This document shows positions 53,681 through 64,000 of a DNA stretch of 64,000 bases, in pieces (the stretch's first letter is position 1; each line of letters starts with the position of its first letter). This DNA is from Nilaparvata lugens (lineage: Eukaryota; Arthropoda; Insecta; Hemiptera; Delphacidae). The stretch spans positions 24,573,432-24,637,431 of the forward strand of contig NC_052505.1 of assembly GCF_014356525.2 (NCBI RefSeq), read 5' to 3'. A program made the translations under genes and the position numbers. The notes beneath the pieces were generated by a model that worked only from the letters and a program-made list of their open reading frames with translations, made no database searches and was not told the origin of the DNA.

Positions 53681-54335
53681 TATCTGGGATCCTTTCCTAT
53701 TCAACTCACTCTAGAAAACTGCTCACATTTGAGTTTTGTCAAGTTTGGTTTTGGTTTTGATCTGTGTTATTTCAGTTATCTGGGATCCTTTCATATTCAA
53801 CTCACTCTAGAAAACTGCTCACAGTTGAGTTTTGTCAAGTTTGGTTTTGGTTTTGTTCTGTGTCATTTTAGTTATCTGGGATCCTTTCCTATACTCTAGA
53901 AAACTGCTCACAGTTGAGTTTTGTCAAGTTTGGTTTTGGTTTTGTTCTGTGCTATTTTAGTTATCTGGGATCCTTTCATATTCAACTCACTCTAGAAAAC
54001 TGCTCACAGTTGAGTTTTGTCAAGTTTGGTTTTGGTTTTGTTCTGTGCTATTTTAGTTATCTGGGATCCTTTCCTATTCAACTCACTCTAGAAAACTGCT
54101 CACAGTTGAGTTTTGTCAAGTTTGTTTTGGTTTTGTTCTGTGTTATTTTAGTTATCTGGGATCCTTTCCTATTCAACTCACTCTAGAAAACTGCTCACAG
54201 TTGAGTTTTGTCAAGTTTGTTTTGGTTTTGTTCTGTGTAATTTTAGTTATCTGGGATCCTTTCCTATTCAACTCACTCTAGAAAACCGCTCACAGTTGAG
54301 TTTTGTCAAGTTTGGTTTTGTTCTGTGTTGGTTTA
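53681..54335 (+). repeat. Minisatellite, seven ~96 bp units
   Basis: TATCTGGGATCC starts units at 53681, 53777, 53873, 53962, 54058, 54153 and 54248. Most units are 95-96 bp; the third is 89 bp owing to a 7 bp deletion. Each contains TCACTCTAGAAAACTGCTCA and GAGTTTTGTCAAGTTTG(G). Because 96 is divisible by 3, a 32-residue peptide repeats through the first units until the indels change frame. Confidence 0.95.
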
Positions 54336-55448
54336 GTTCGAAATTAGGCTTGTTGTAATAGACAACAACTGTTATCGCCGATTGTGAGTTATATAAAAAA
54401 TTTCTTCAATTGTTTTCTAATCATTGAGTATGAGATTTGATTTGATCCCATTTGTGCTCGTATCATTTAATCCCGATTAAAATTTAACAGTCCTGTGTGG
54501 AATTGGGTTCTAATATTGTAGTCAAACCACAGATTTATTTGAAATAGACATACTGGTTTCAGTTGAATCACCATTATCATAATTACCACGTACAGTTAGG
54601 ACTCTATGCATTTTGTGGCTTACTTTAAAATAATCTGTTCTGTTGTTCATTCTGTTCCAAATTGTATTAGGACGTGATGTTTTATAATTGGTTGATTCTT
54701 GTTCAGATGAGTTTGTTTTTTTGGCAGAATTGCAGATATTTATTGCTTATTTATGATTGGTTGAGTTGGGCTATCATATCATTTCCAGTTTTTGTTTTAA
54801 ATATTCCTGTTTCAAAGGTTTTTGTTGTAAATATTTCTATTTAAAGGTTTTTGTTGTTGTCGTTATTATTGTTTCAAGCCGTGAGTTGGACTCATGGACT
54901 TACAACCCGTTCAATGAAAACTCTGCTATCCTCAAAAAACGTCTCCATACTGTAAGAAGGAAACTTCCCAGATAACTCGCTTTCAACTCTGAAAAACTTG
55001 TTTTTTTTATCAATTTATAGGAGTTTTTAAAACTACCAAAAAGAGTTTTCCAGTCAGTAGTCTGCGATACTATTTCTTCATAATCTTTAGCGGATTGAGA
55101 CTTGGCTATGTAGTGACCACGATGGGAAAATCTATCCTCTCCTGTTACAAAAAAAGTAATAGATATGTTTGAAACTGCTCATAGTCTCTGCTGAAAATAT
55201 TTAGCCGTCTGTCATATGTTTCACGAGGAGCATAGAAAATCAATACAATGTAGGCCTACTGAGAATTTCTTTTCCTATGAGGACTAATAAATATTATAAT
55301 GAATTCTTCACTCCTGTTATGAGTAATAGTTCTCTTCAGTTAAGTTTAATATACTAGAGTTTTATTCTATACCTCACTCTTACTAGGAGTAAAAATCAAC
55401 TAGATCTAAATCATTCTTAATAGGAAGAATCATCAAATTATAATAGTA
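54336..55448. other. Intergenic DNA
   Basis: AAAGGTTTTTGTTGTAAATA / AAAGGTTTTTGTTGTTGTCG is a short direct repeat at ~54818-54855. No gene. Confidence 0.45.
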
Positions 55449-56039
55449 TTACACTTGTCAGGTTTTCTTCATACATTGACTTTCCACAGTACCTAAGGTT
55501 ATGTTAGATACTAAGCTCTGATATCTTATAGTTGCAATTCCGTTGTACTAGTTTTTTCAGCTGGGATTTAATGAAGCTCTGTAAAACAGGGAGTAAAAAA
55601 CTAGCCTCGAGTCAGCTACATTACAACAAGACAAGAAGAGCAAGGAAGCCAGTGTAAATTTCATTTAAATTTAATTAAGAGGGACAATTTTCTTTTCCAG
55701 CTGAACAATGCTCTTCTGGTGTTTATTAGTTCAAATTAAAACGGCTATCCTTTCTGCTAGTGCTAGACTAGACGCTATGCAAAGCAATTAAAATTCTTTG
55801 CCAAGTTGGTAACACTGGAATGAATGGACGCCCACAACTAATTTGAGCGCCCCGTCGCCTCACCCTCTTCCCCCCTCACCGCCAACCTTACGTCCCCTTT
55901 ATGGCCATCTAAAAACACAACACACCACATTAATTGAATTTATGTGGTAAAGAAATAGTCTTAGTCTTTTTATTTAATAGTAAAGAAGAATTAATAAGTG
56001 GTATGAAGAAACAAATATTGAAGTGATAATTGAAGAATT

Positions 56040-56205
56040 TAAGGCGAAGTAGTAAAGCCGCTTCCCCAGCAAGGGAGAGGCACCGGGTTCGATTCCCGGT
56101 CTGGGCGCAATTTTTGGACAGTTATATTCATCAAATTTTCTTCTGCTACTTGGTTCTTTGGCCAATATTTGCAGTAGCAGAAGTCCTTAGTTCTATTTAT
56201 ATAGC
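56040..56205 (+). mobile_element. tRNA-derived SINE (unit 1)
   Basis: Box A-like GGCGAAGTAGT at 56043 and box B GGTTCGATTCC at 56086, inside a perfect CCGGG-loop-CCCGG T-arm. The tRNA acceptor 5' strand is absent, so this is not a functional tRNA. The body AATTTTTGGACAGT is followed by a hairpin, CTTCTGCTAC and GTAGCAGAAG, and is shared with 16980-17225. Confidence 0.7.
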
Positions 56206-56917
56206 TTTTTAATTGGATATTTGAAATAATTTATTATTATCAGTGATAATTGAATTATTTATTATTAAATGGATTGAGTAAATTGAAGATAGAGTGAGTT
56301 GAGGAAGCTCTAGACCTCTAGAGTCTAGAGGATGTATTTTCTGAGATACAGTCCACAATAAGATATTTGAGTAGGTGAAACTGACAAAGCGGTCTATTGA
56401 ATACTGTAGTATGTAAGTATTAATCAATATGATTAATTATTATGTTGTGATATTTTCGTCCTCAAAATTTAAGTGGTTTTATCCTTTATTTGTGAATTTA
56501 ATGTTTGTTTCATGTTTTTACGAAAGTTTTATTATCTATCCGCCCGAATTTAAAATTGTTTGTTTTATTCTAATTTATATTTTCAGATTGTGATTTGGTG
56601 TAGAAATTAAAATGGACATAACCTTTGTATATTTTTTGGACAATTTGAAACTAAATTAGGAAATTTAAGAAGTTTTGTGCAATAGCCTGTTTTTTTTTTC
56701 TTTTCCGATCATTGTATTGTTTGTGCTAACCTAATAAATATTGTATACAGTTTACAGAAATACTATTATTTTATTATATCACTCACACTGAGAATGATTA
56801 TGAAAGATGAATACAGTTCTTAGCAAATATTTACTGTGCGTCCGAATTGCTATTCGATTTTTGAATAATCGATTCAGTTGATAAACTTACTTTGTTGGAA
56901 AAATTGAAAAGTCTTTA

Positions 56918-57293
56918 GTGTGATCCACGCTATAATGGCAGTGTTTAATTAGATATGGTATTGCTATGCTTGTCTATCATTCAACAAAGCGGATAGCGCT
57001 ATCTCTTTCTCGCTTTGCTCTGTTGCCAGATCGTCTTTTAATAATGTAGAATAAATTATTAATTAATTAACAAAATATTTCATCTTAATTATATAAATTC
57101 ATCATGAAATTATTGAAAAATATCATTTATCACTTAATAAAATATAATTGATTACTTAAAAGGATAATTCACAGTTAATATTACATCAATAAACATGTAG
57201 CTGCTACCGTCTATAGAAGGCATTGACAAAACAGAGGATCGGTAACGTTGTTCTCCTATCTTTCTCTAATGCCATTATAGACCTCACTATAGT
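56918..57293. mobile_element. MITE of the TAGTGAGGTCC family (diverged, unit 1)
   Basis: Ends TAGTGTGATCCACGCTATAA and the inverse ATTATAGACCTCACTATAG. Interior GTCTATCATTCAACAAAGC and GCGCTATCTCTTTCTCGCTT match the copies at 44213 and 33838. Confidence 0.75.
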
Positions 57294-58011
57294 TTCTAAA
57301 ACGTCATGAGCAATAGTATTGATGTCCAGATGAAGTAGCGAATAAATTGTCAACTTACAGACAAATTATATAAATGTTGATGTTATGAGGGAGTTGTGAT
57401 GGAGTTCAGAATGGAGCAATTGACGTATTTTTTCTGCTGAGAGTGATGCCCATATAACTGTCTGTCTTGTGCGTGAATATTTGGAAAGATGATGATTATA
57501 ATGGTTGGAATTTGAATTAATGTTTTTTTTGGATAATAGGAAGGATGATGATAATAATTATGATTCAATGAAAATCGATATTTCAGGGATTGATTGCGTC
57601 CAAATCAGTAGGCCACAATATGCATGTTTTGTGTCTTTGTTGAAGTATTGAGGACATGGTAATAATTAGCACGATGTATGGTTGCTTAGGAACTTTCACA
57701 AACACCACCACCAGTAAGGCATACCAAAGGGTCTAAGGCAAAGAAGAAGCCTTGGAAGTATCAGCCGCAAACTTAATCAAAGTCGAAAACAAGCCTTTAT
57801 TAGCACAGGGAAGAGTTTAGGCGAGTGTTCCGGCCTTGATAAAGGATTTGCCAAGATGAAATTTGCGATCGGATTTTTTTGGGGGATAGAGCATGATGTT
57901 GAATACAATGAGCGGATGTATCGGATAATAAGTGGGGTGGGAACGGATATCGGGGCTTTGGGGTGTTTTGGGAGGGGGGGAGGTTGTTTTTGATTTAGCT
58001 AGTCTGCCGAA

Positions 58012-58104
58012 ACGCGACTTTAGTGGATCCAGCGTTGGTTGAATGGAAAGCATCGATTTCATTCATAAGGAATTCTGACGGTTTAAAGTGAATTCTCTGT
58101 AGTG
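58012..58104. mobile_element. ~95 bp palindromic MITE (copy 5, unit 1)
   Basis: GCGTTGGTTGAATGGAAAGC and ATTCTGACGGTTTAAAGTGA then ATTCTCTGTAGTG; the left end is eroded. Confidence 0.6.
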
Positions 58105-59088
58105 AACAATATAAATATTGACAGTGGGGAAATTGGGGCTTGATTCACTTTGGAAATTCTTGGCGGTAAAGTTGGTGATTTAATGCAGTGTCACTCAGTT
58201 GCATGCATAATGAGTTGGTGCAGCAGGCAGATATATGACATGCATTTTTGACCGAGATTAAAGGTGTTTGGTTTGGGATCAAAAAATGAGAACACACAGC
58301 CATCCCATATTCTCGGATTCAATGCATAGACTTCTCTTATATTTTTATATCCATTCTAATAATGTTTATTTCGTATACGGGGAATAGAGGTCTCCCTGGG
58401 AAGGTTCCCTTAAGAATGTGGTGACAAAGCAGGTCAGTCATTCGTTGATTGATTTGAAGAAGAAATTGTATCAATTTCCCAAATTAAAAGAGTGTTACAC
58501 TTGTCAGGTTTTCTTCATACATTGACTTTCCACAGTACCTAAGGTTATGTTAGATACTAAGCTCTGATATCTTATAGTTGCAATTCCGTTGTACTAGTTT
58601 TTTCAGCTGGGATTTAATGAAGCTCTGTAAAACAGGGAGTAAAAAACTAAACGCCTCGAGTCAGCTACATTACAACAAGACAAGAAGAGCAAGGAAGCCA
58701 GTGTAAATTTCATTTAAATTTAATTAAGAGGGACAATTTTCTTTTCCAGCTGAACAATGCTCTTCTGGTGTTTATTAGTTCAAATTAAAACGGCTATCCT
58801 TTCTGCTAGTGCTAGACTAGACGCTATGCAAAGCAATTAAAATTCTTTGCCAAGTTGGTAACACTGGAATGAATGGACGCCCACAACTAATTTGAGCGTC
58901 CCGTCGCCTCACCCTCTTCCCCCCTCACCCCCAACCTTACGTCCCCTTTATGGCCATCTAAAAACACAACACACCACATTAATTGAATTTAAGTGGTAAA
59001 GAAATAGTCTTAGTCTTTTTATTTAATAGTAAAGAAGAATTAATAAGTGGTATGAAGAAACAAATATTGAAGTGATAATTGAAGAATT

Positions 59089-59254
59089 TAAGGCGAAGTA
59101 GTAAAGCCGCTTCCCCAGCAAGGGAGAGGCACCGGGTTCGATTCCCGGTCTGGGCGCAATTTTTGGACAGTTTTATTCATCAAATTTTCTTCTGCTACTT
59201 GGTTCTTTGGCCAATATTTGCAGTAGCAGAAGTCCTTAGTTCTATTTATATAGC
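59089..59254 (+). mobile_element. tRNA-derived SINE (unit 2)
   Basis: Duplicate of the SINE at 56040-56205 with a single A/T difference in the body. Confidence 0.7.
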
Positions 59255-59966
59255 TTTTTAATTGGATATTTGAAATAATTTATTATTATCAGTGATAATT
59301 GAATTATTTATTATTAAATGGATTGAGTAAATTGAAGATAGAGTGAGTTGAGGAAGCTCAACCTCTAGACCTCTAGAGTCTAGAGGATGTATTTTCTGAG
59401 ATACAGTCCACAATAAGATATTTGAGTAGGTGAAACTGACAAAGCGGTCTATTGAATACTGTAGTATGTAAGTATTAATCAATATGATTAATTATTATGT
59501 TGTGATATTTTCGTCCTCAAAATTTAAGTGGTTTTATCCTTTATTTTGTGAATTTAATGTTTGTTTCATGTTTTTACGAAAGTTTTATTATCTATCCGCC
59601 CGAATTTAAAATTGTTTGTTTTATTCTAATTTATATTTTCAGATTGTGATTTGGTGTAGAAATTAAAATGGACATAACCTTTGTATATTTTTTGGACAAT
59701 TTGAAACTAAATTAGGAAATTTAAGAAGTTTTGTGCAATAGCCTGTTTTTTTTTTCTTTTCCGATCATTGTATTGTTTGTGCTAACCTAATAAATATTGT
59801 ATACAGTTTACAGAAATACTATTATTTTATTATATCACTCACACTGAGAATGATTATGAAAGATGAATACAGTTCTTAGCAAATATTTACTGTGCGTCCG
59901 AATTGCTATTCGATTTTTGAATAATCGATTCAGTTGATAAACTTACTTTGTTGGAAAAATTGAAAA

Positions 59967-60350
59967 GTCTTTAGTGTGATCCACGCTATAATGGCAGTGT
60001 TTAATTAGATATGGTATTGCTATGCTTGTCTATCATTCAACAAAGCGGATAGCGCTATCTCTTTCTCGCTTTGCTCTGTTGCCAGATCGTCTTTTAATAA
60101 TGTAGAATAAATTATTAATTAATTAACAAAATATTTCATCTTAATTATATAAATTCATCATGAAATTATTGAAAAATATCATTTATCACTTAATAAAATA
60201 TAATTGATTACTTAAAAGGATAATTCACAGTTAATATTACATCAATAAACATGTAGCTGCTACCGTCTATAGAAGGCATTGACAAAACAGAGGATCGGTA
60301 ACGTTATTCTCCTATCTTTCTCTAATGCCATTATAGACCTCACTATAGTT
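59967..60350. mobile_element. MITE of the TAGTGAGGTCC family (unit 2)
   Basis: Duplicate of 56918-57293. Confidence 0.75.
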
Positions 60351-61068
60351 TCTAAAACGTCATGAGCAATAGTATTGATGTCCAGATGAAGTAGCGAATA
60401 AATTGTCAACTTACAGACAAAATTATATAAATGTTGATGTTATGAGGGAGTTGTGATGGAGTTCAGAATGGAGCAATTGACGTATTTTTTCTGCTGAGAG
60501 TGATGCCCATATAACTGTCTGTCTTGTGCGTGAATATTTGGAAAGATGATGATTATAATGGTTGGAATTTGAATTAATGTTTTTTTTGGATAATAGGAAG
60601 GATGATGATAATAATTATGATTCAATGAAAATCGATATTTCAGGGATTGATTGCGTCCAAATCAGTAGGCCACAATATGCATGTTTTGTGTCTTTGTTGA
60701 AGTATTGAGGACATGGTAATAATTAGCACGATGTATGGTTGCTTAGGAACTTTCACAAACACCACCACCAGTAAGGCATACCAAAGGGTCTAAGGCAAAG
60801 AAGAAGCCTTGGAAGTATCAGCCGCAAACTTAATCAAAGTCGAAAACAAGCCTTTATTAGCACAGGGAAGAGTTTAGGCGAGTGTTCCGGCCTTGATAAA
60901 GGATTTGCCAAGATGAAATTTGCGATCGGATTTTTTTGGGGGATAGAGCATGATGTTGAATACAATGAGCGGATGTATCGGATAATAAGTGGGGTGGGAA
61001 CGGATATCAGGGCTTTGGGGTGTTTTGGGAGGGGGGGAGGTTGTTTTTGATTTAGCTAGTCTGCCGAA

Positions 61069-61161
61069 ACGCGACTTTAGTGGATCCAGCGTTGGTTGAA
61101 TGGAAAGCATCGATTTCATTCATAAGGATTTCTGACGGTTTAAAGTGAATTCTCTGTAGTG
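61069..61161. mobile_element. ~95 bp palindromic MITE (copy 6, unit 2)
   Basis: Duplicate of 58012-58104. Confidence 0.6.
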
Positions 61162-61552
61162 AACAATATAAATATTGACAGTGGGGAAATTGGGGCTTGA
61201 TTCACTTTGGAAATTCTTGGCGGTAAAGTTGGTGATTTAATGCAGTGTCACTCAGTTGCATGCATAATGAGTTGGTGCAGCAGGCAGATATATGACATGC
61301 ATTTTTGACCGAGATTAAAGGTGTTTGGTTTGGGATCAAAAAATGAGAACACACAGCCATCCCATATTCTCGGATTCAATGCATAGACTTCTCTTATATT
61401 TTTATATCCATTCTAATAATGTTTATTTCGTATACGGGGAATAGAGGTCTCCCTGGGAAGGTTCCCTTAAGAATGTGGTGACAAAGCAGGTCAGTCATTC
61501 GTTGATTGATTTGAAGAAGAAATTGTATCAATTTCCCAAATTAAAAGAGTGT

Positions 61553-62384
61553 TTGTGTCCTTCTAATCGTCCTCCTCCTTAATACTATTTTAATACAAAA
61601 TCATTTAAAAATTTGAATCAATTTATTCAAATTGAATTAATTAATTTAATTTTCTATCAATCTATTCTTCATAAGTAATTGTAATAGTTTCCAGGAAGTG
61701 GTTTCTTTCAATTGGAGAGACTATTATGAATAGAAGATAATGAGATCACATTAGATAATTGAATGTTAAATCACCCAGCAATATAACTGAAATGTTTAAT
61801 TTGTTAAAATCGATTAATAATAGATTGAATTTAATAAATTCTGAAGTGAGGGGAGATATTTAAAATTTGGTAGTCAAGATAGATGAAACTAAAAATGGCT
61901 GTGAACAAAATATCACCCAAGCCACCACAAGTGGCTTGTGATAGAATATTATAAATTCAACTTTTTTCGAATATATATATCCTATAAAATGATAGAATAG
62001 CCTCAATAACCATTCCAATGTAATCCTCAACCATTTTGAATCTAGATGAAATCTGGAAGTACTTTATGAGAAAATCACAAATGTTAAAAAAAGATATTCT
62101 CATTACATCTGTTTATCCTAACTTTTTATCACATTATCTTGAGATCTCTTTCAGTATTTCTATTTCATCTTCTTCTTTTACAACCTTCTTCTTCGTTATC
62201 TTATGATATACCAATGGTATATCAATTCTTTTGAATATCCTTAAACAGGGATTGAGTTTACTGGAAAAGAGAAAACCAGAATTGTAATTCAAGTCTTCAA
62301 CAGCTGCGCAACTGGAATCTCAACTCAATCTTTGAACCTTGGAGTGTTTCTTTCAGCTAGGGGCGTATCTATTCCAGTATCTTC
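61553..62384. other. AT-rich intergenic DNA
   Basis: A short ACCAATGGTATATC-type palindrome lies at ~62210. No gene recognised. Confidence 0.45.
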
Positions 62385-62481
62385 ACAGTGATATTCACTT
62401 TAAACCGTCATAATTGGATAAATTGTAAGCGTTGCTGTTATTTATGAGGAAAGCTGCCAGTTTGACGTGAATCTCAGTACA
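62385..62481. mobile_element. ~95 bp palindromic MITE (copy 7)
   Basis: CAGTGATATTCACTTTAAAC then CGTCATAATTGG on the left; AGCTGCCAGTTTGACGTGAA then TCTCAGTAC on the right. Confidence 0.65.
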
Positions 62482-62559
62482 GCTAATTATCGGGGGTTCA
62501 GTGTGGAAAACGGTGAACAAAGCTGGGATTTTTTCGGATTACTGACTCTTAAAATAACA

Positions 62560-63312
62560 CTTCTTGTGGATTTATTCTTCTCGGTATTTCCCAACTAAAC
62601 CGAGAACTTCAATCCTGGCACTAAAGCTGCAATCTTGGCGCAAATGTAAGAAGGCAGAAAGTAGCTGACAAATGAGGATGTAGGATAAAATAAGAAGCGA
62701 GAAGTGAAAAAGACAGAAAATATTCATGGGGATGGTTATGATGTAGATTAGGAATATGATGCGAGATAGAAAAAGAGTGGAAGAAGATGGAAAATTGTAG
62801 AAGAATATGAACAAGAAGTTGAGAAAGAAGGGAAAGGTTAGGAAAGAGAAATCTTTGAAATCAAAAAGAAAAGAATGGCATTAAGAAGAGGAATAAAGTT
62901 GGACAAGATGAATGAAGGAGGGGAATTGCATGAACTAGAAAACAATATGATTTGAAGAAGAGAAGTAATGTGGAAAGAAAATAGATGATGAAGTCGAAGG
63001 AAATTAGTATTGTGAGAAAGAACAAATTCAAATCAAGAGGAAATCTAGATTAAGTTTAAGAATCTAAATTAAGAAGGAGAAGAGAATTTATAGAAAACAA
63101 AAAGTTGAAGGGAAAAGAAGAGAAAAGGGGAGAAGAAAAAGGAGGAAGCGAAGAAGAAGAAGAAGAAGAAGAAGAAGAAGAAGAAGAAGAAGAAGAAGAA
63201 GAAGAAGAAGAAGAAGAAGAAGAAGAAGAAGAAGAAGAAGAGAAGAAGAAGAAGAAGAAGAGAAGAAGAAGAAGAAGAAGAGAAGAAGAAGAAGAAGAAG
63301 AAGAATAAGAAG

Positions 63313-63345
<33 letters not shown>

Positions 63346-63365
63346 AGAAGAAGGAGAAGAAGTAA
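62560..63365. repeat. Polypurine tract ending in (GAA)n array
   Basis: A/G-rich from ~62650, becoming an almost pure GAA array at 63148-63362. Frames through it encode poly-E/K/R or poly-S/F/L. Confidence 0.95.
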
Positions 63366-63900
63366 GGTGGTGCGAGGATGCAAAAGGTTTGCGTTCTGTT
63401 TACATTGTATACAACTTGCAGCTTTCCTGGAAGAGCTTTAAGATGTTTGGCCTCCCTAATACGGCTTTCTTGCGTAAACTCTCCTCTCTCCCTCTCCACT
63501 CATACGTTCTCATCCCTCTCCCTTCACCCTTCACGCACTTTTCTTCCCCAACTTCATATTCATCCCTCTTCCTATTTCCTGTATCCTCTCTCTTCATCCT
63601 TCCCTTACTCTTTATCACACCATACTTTTAATACAAAAACTTGTGAACTTACAAAACTTTATACTGTCTACTGTCACAGTTGCTAAACACAAACTATGAG
63701 TTGTGTCAAGTTGTACTCAAGTCGAGAATCTTATGAAGTGAAAGTTCGGTTATGGAGCAAAACTAGCACATAATAATCTGGAGGGACAGAATAGTCTACA
63801 ACAGTTGATCACTTTTCTCCACCGTAGAATATCATACATGTTTCTGAAAATATAGATGATTAAGGCTAGGCACACACCAGTTAGTCAAGACAAGACATGT
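63366..63900. other. Intergenic DNA with a short pyrimidine tract
   Basis: 63478-63620 is C/T-rich, so the strand bias flips within ~120 bp of the GAA array. No gene. Confidence 0.5.
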
Positions 63901-64000
63901 TTAGTCACAATACTTCACATTGTTGCTTATGACGCAACTCACACTGATTAGTCATTGCAATTAGTCATTGCAAAATGTCTTCATAAGCAACTTTGTGAAG
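63868..64000. mobile_element. Palindromic element truncated by window end
   Basis: CTTCACATTGTTGCTTATGA at 63913-63932 is inverted at 63981-64000 (two mismatches). The loop has a TTAGTCATTGCAA tandem repeat. The left edge GGCTAGGCACACACC looks like a MITE terminus; the right end lies outside. Confidence 0.5.

Larger units (their letters stand above)
55449..58494 (+). repeat. 3.05 kb tandem duplication, unit 1
   Basis: Starts TTACACTTGTCAGGTTTTCT and ends AAATTAAAAGAGTG, directly followed by unit 2. By eye only about a dozen differences over 3 kb (substitutions plus 1-8 nt indels), so the duplication is very recent or allelic. Contains a SINE, a TAGTGAGGTCC-family MITE and a palindromic MITE. 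Confidence 0.95.
58495..61552 (+). repeat. 3.05 kb tandem duplication, unit 2
   Basis: Direct copy of 55449-58494; the offset drifts from 3046 to 3057 through small insertions. Ends AAATTAAAAGAGTGTT before unique sequence. The junction shares only a TT with the outer flanks. Confidence 0.95.

Noticed and set aside
53681..54335. CRISPR-like array
   Set aside because: Units are contiguous without unique spacers and the DNA is eukaryotic; it is a minisatellite.
56040..56110. tRNA gene
   Set aside because: Box A, box B and the T-arm are present, but the acceptor 5' strand is missing and the following body is shared with other loci, so it is a SINE head.
63056..63499. 147-codon minus-strand frame and its poly-E counterpart on plus
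   Set aside because: Homopolymer translations of the GAA microsatellite.
1..64000. Bacterial or viral insertion
   Set aside because: No prokaryotic-type operons, ribosome-binding sites or viral structural or replication genes were recognised; recognisable coding remnants all belong to transposable elements, apart from a weak chemoreceptor-like fragment.

Overview
The window is AT-rich eukaryotic DNA from a gene-poor, repeat-dominated region, most likely an insect genome. A hemipteran is my best guess. That guess rests on composition and on repeat motifs that seem familiar from memory, so it is inference. The evidence for a eukaryote is firm: a THAP-domain P-element transposase, non-LTR retrotransposon tails, tRNA-derived SINEs, MITEs, and long (TTC)n/(GAA)n, (CA)n, (AT)n and (ATTCT)n arrays. 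I find no complete host protein-coding gene and no intact tRNA or rRNA gene. Most long open frames are translations of low-complexity polypyrimidine or polypurine tracts.

Layout. 1-4.2 kb holds several short inverted-repeat elements and one copy of a roughly 0.55 kb dispersed repeat (second copy at 13.2 kb). 4.4-10.5 kb is dominated by long polypyrimidine tracts, broken by a foldback element (6.4-7.0 kb) whose two arms both carry the 3' end of a DNA-transposon transposase, and by a LINE tail (9.25-9.8 kb). 12.2-13.7 kb holds a CpG-dense patch, a 430 bp inverted-repeat element and the second dispersed-repeat copy. 14.1-15.3 kb is polypyrimidine. 16-20.8 kb has an (AT)n array, SINE copies, a polypurine tract interrupted by a hairpin, and a minus-strand LINE tail. 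23.3-24.3 kb is polypurine and 24.9-25.7 kb carries two related palindromic repeats.

The best-defined object is a full-length but decayed P-superfamily transposon at 26572-29945. It has about 33 bp terminal inverted repeats, a perfect 8 bp target-site duplication (CTCAATAG), shared subterminal motifs, and a minus-strand transposase pseudogene in which the THAP zinc finger and all catalytic acidic motifs are still readable. At 33.7-34.9 kb a foldback element contains a nested MITE, and the opposite foldback arm preserves the empty target site. 36.3-36.7 kb is a non-repetitive island of balanced composition. 41.2-44.0 kb is a 1.42 kb tandem duplication carrying a short chemoreceptor-like open frame. 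45.7-46.1 kb is an (ATTCT)n array. 48.0-48.6 kb is a LINE C-terminal remnant. 49.1-50.3 kb is polypurine. 51.06-51.77 kb is a non-autonomous hAT element with a perfect 8 bp target duplication. 53.7-54.3 kb is a seven-copy ~96 bp minisatellite. 55.4-61.55 kb is a very recent tandem duplication of a 3.05 kb unit that itself contains a SINE and two MITEs. 62.6-63.4 kb is polypurine ending in a long (GAA)n array.

Across the window at least three MITE families recur: TAGTGAGGTCC... at TA targets (four loci counting the duplication), a ~95 bp palindromic family (seven loci counting the duplication), and GGGCCGTTTGCACAG... (two complete copies). The region therefore reads as a record of nested transposition and local duplication rather than a cooperating gene set.
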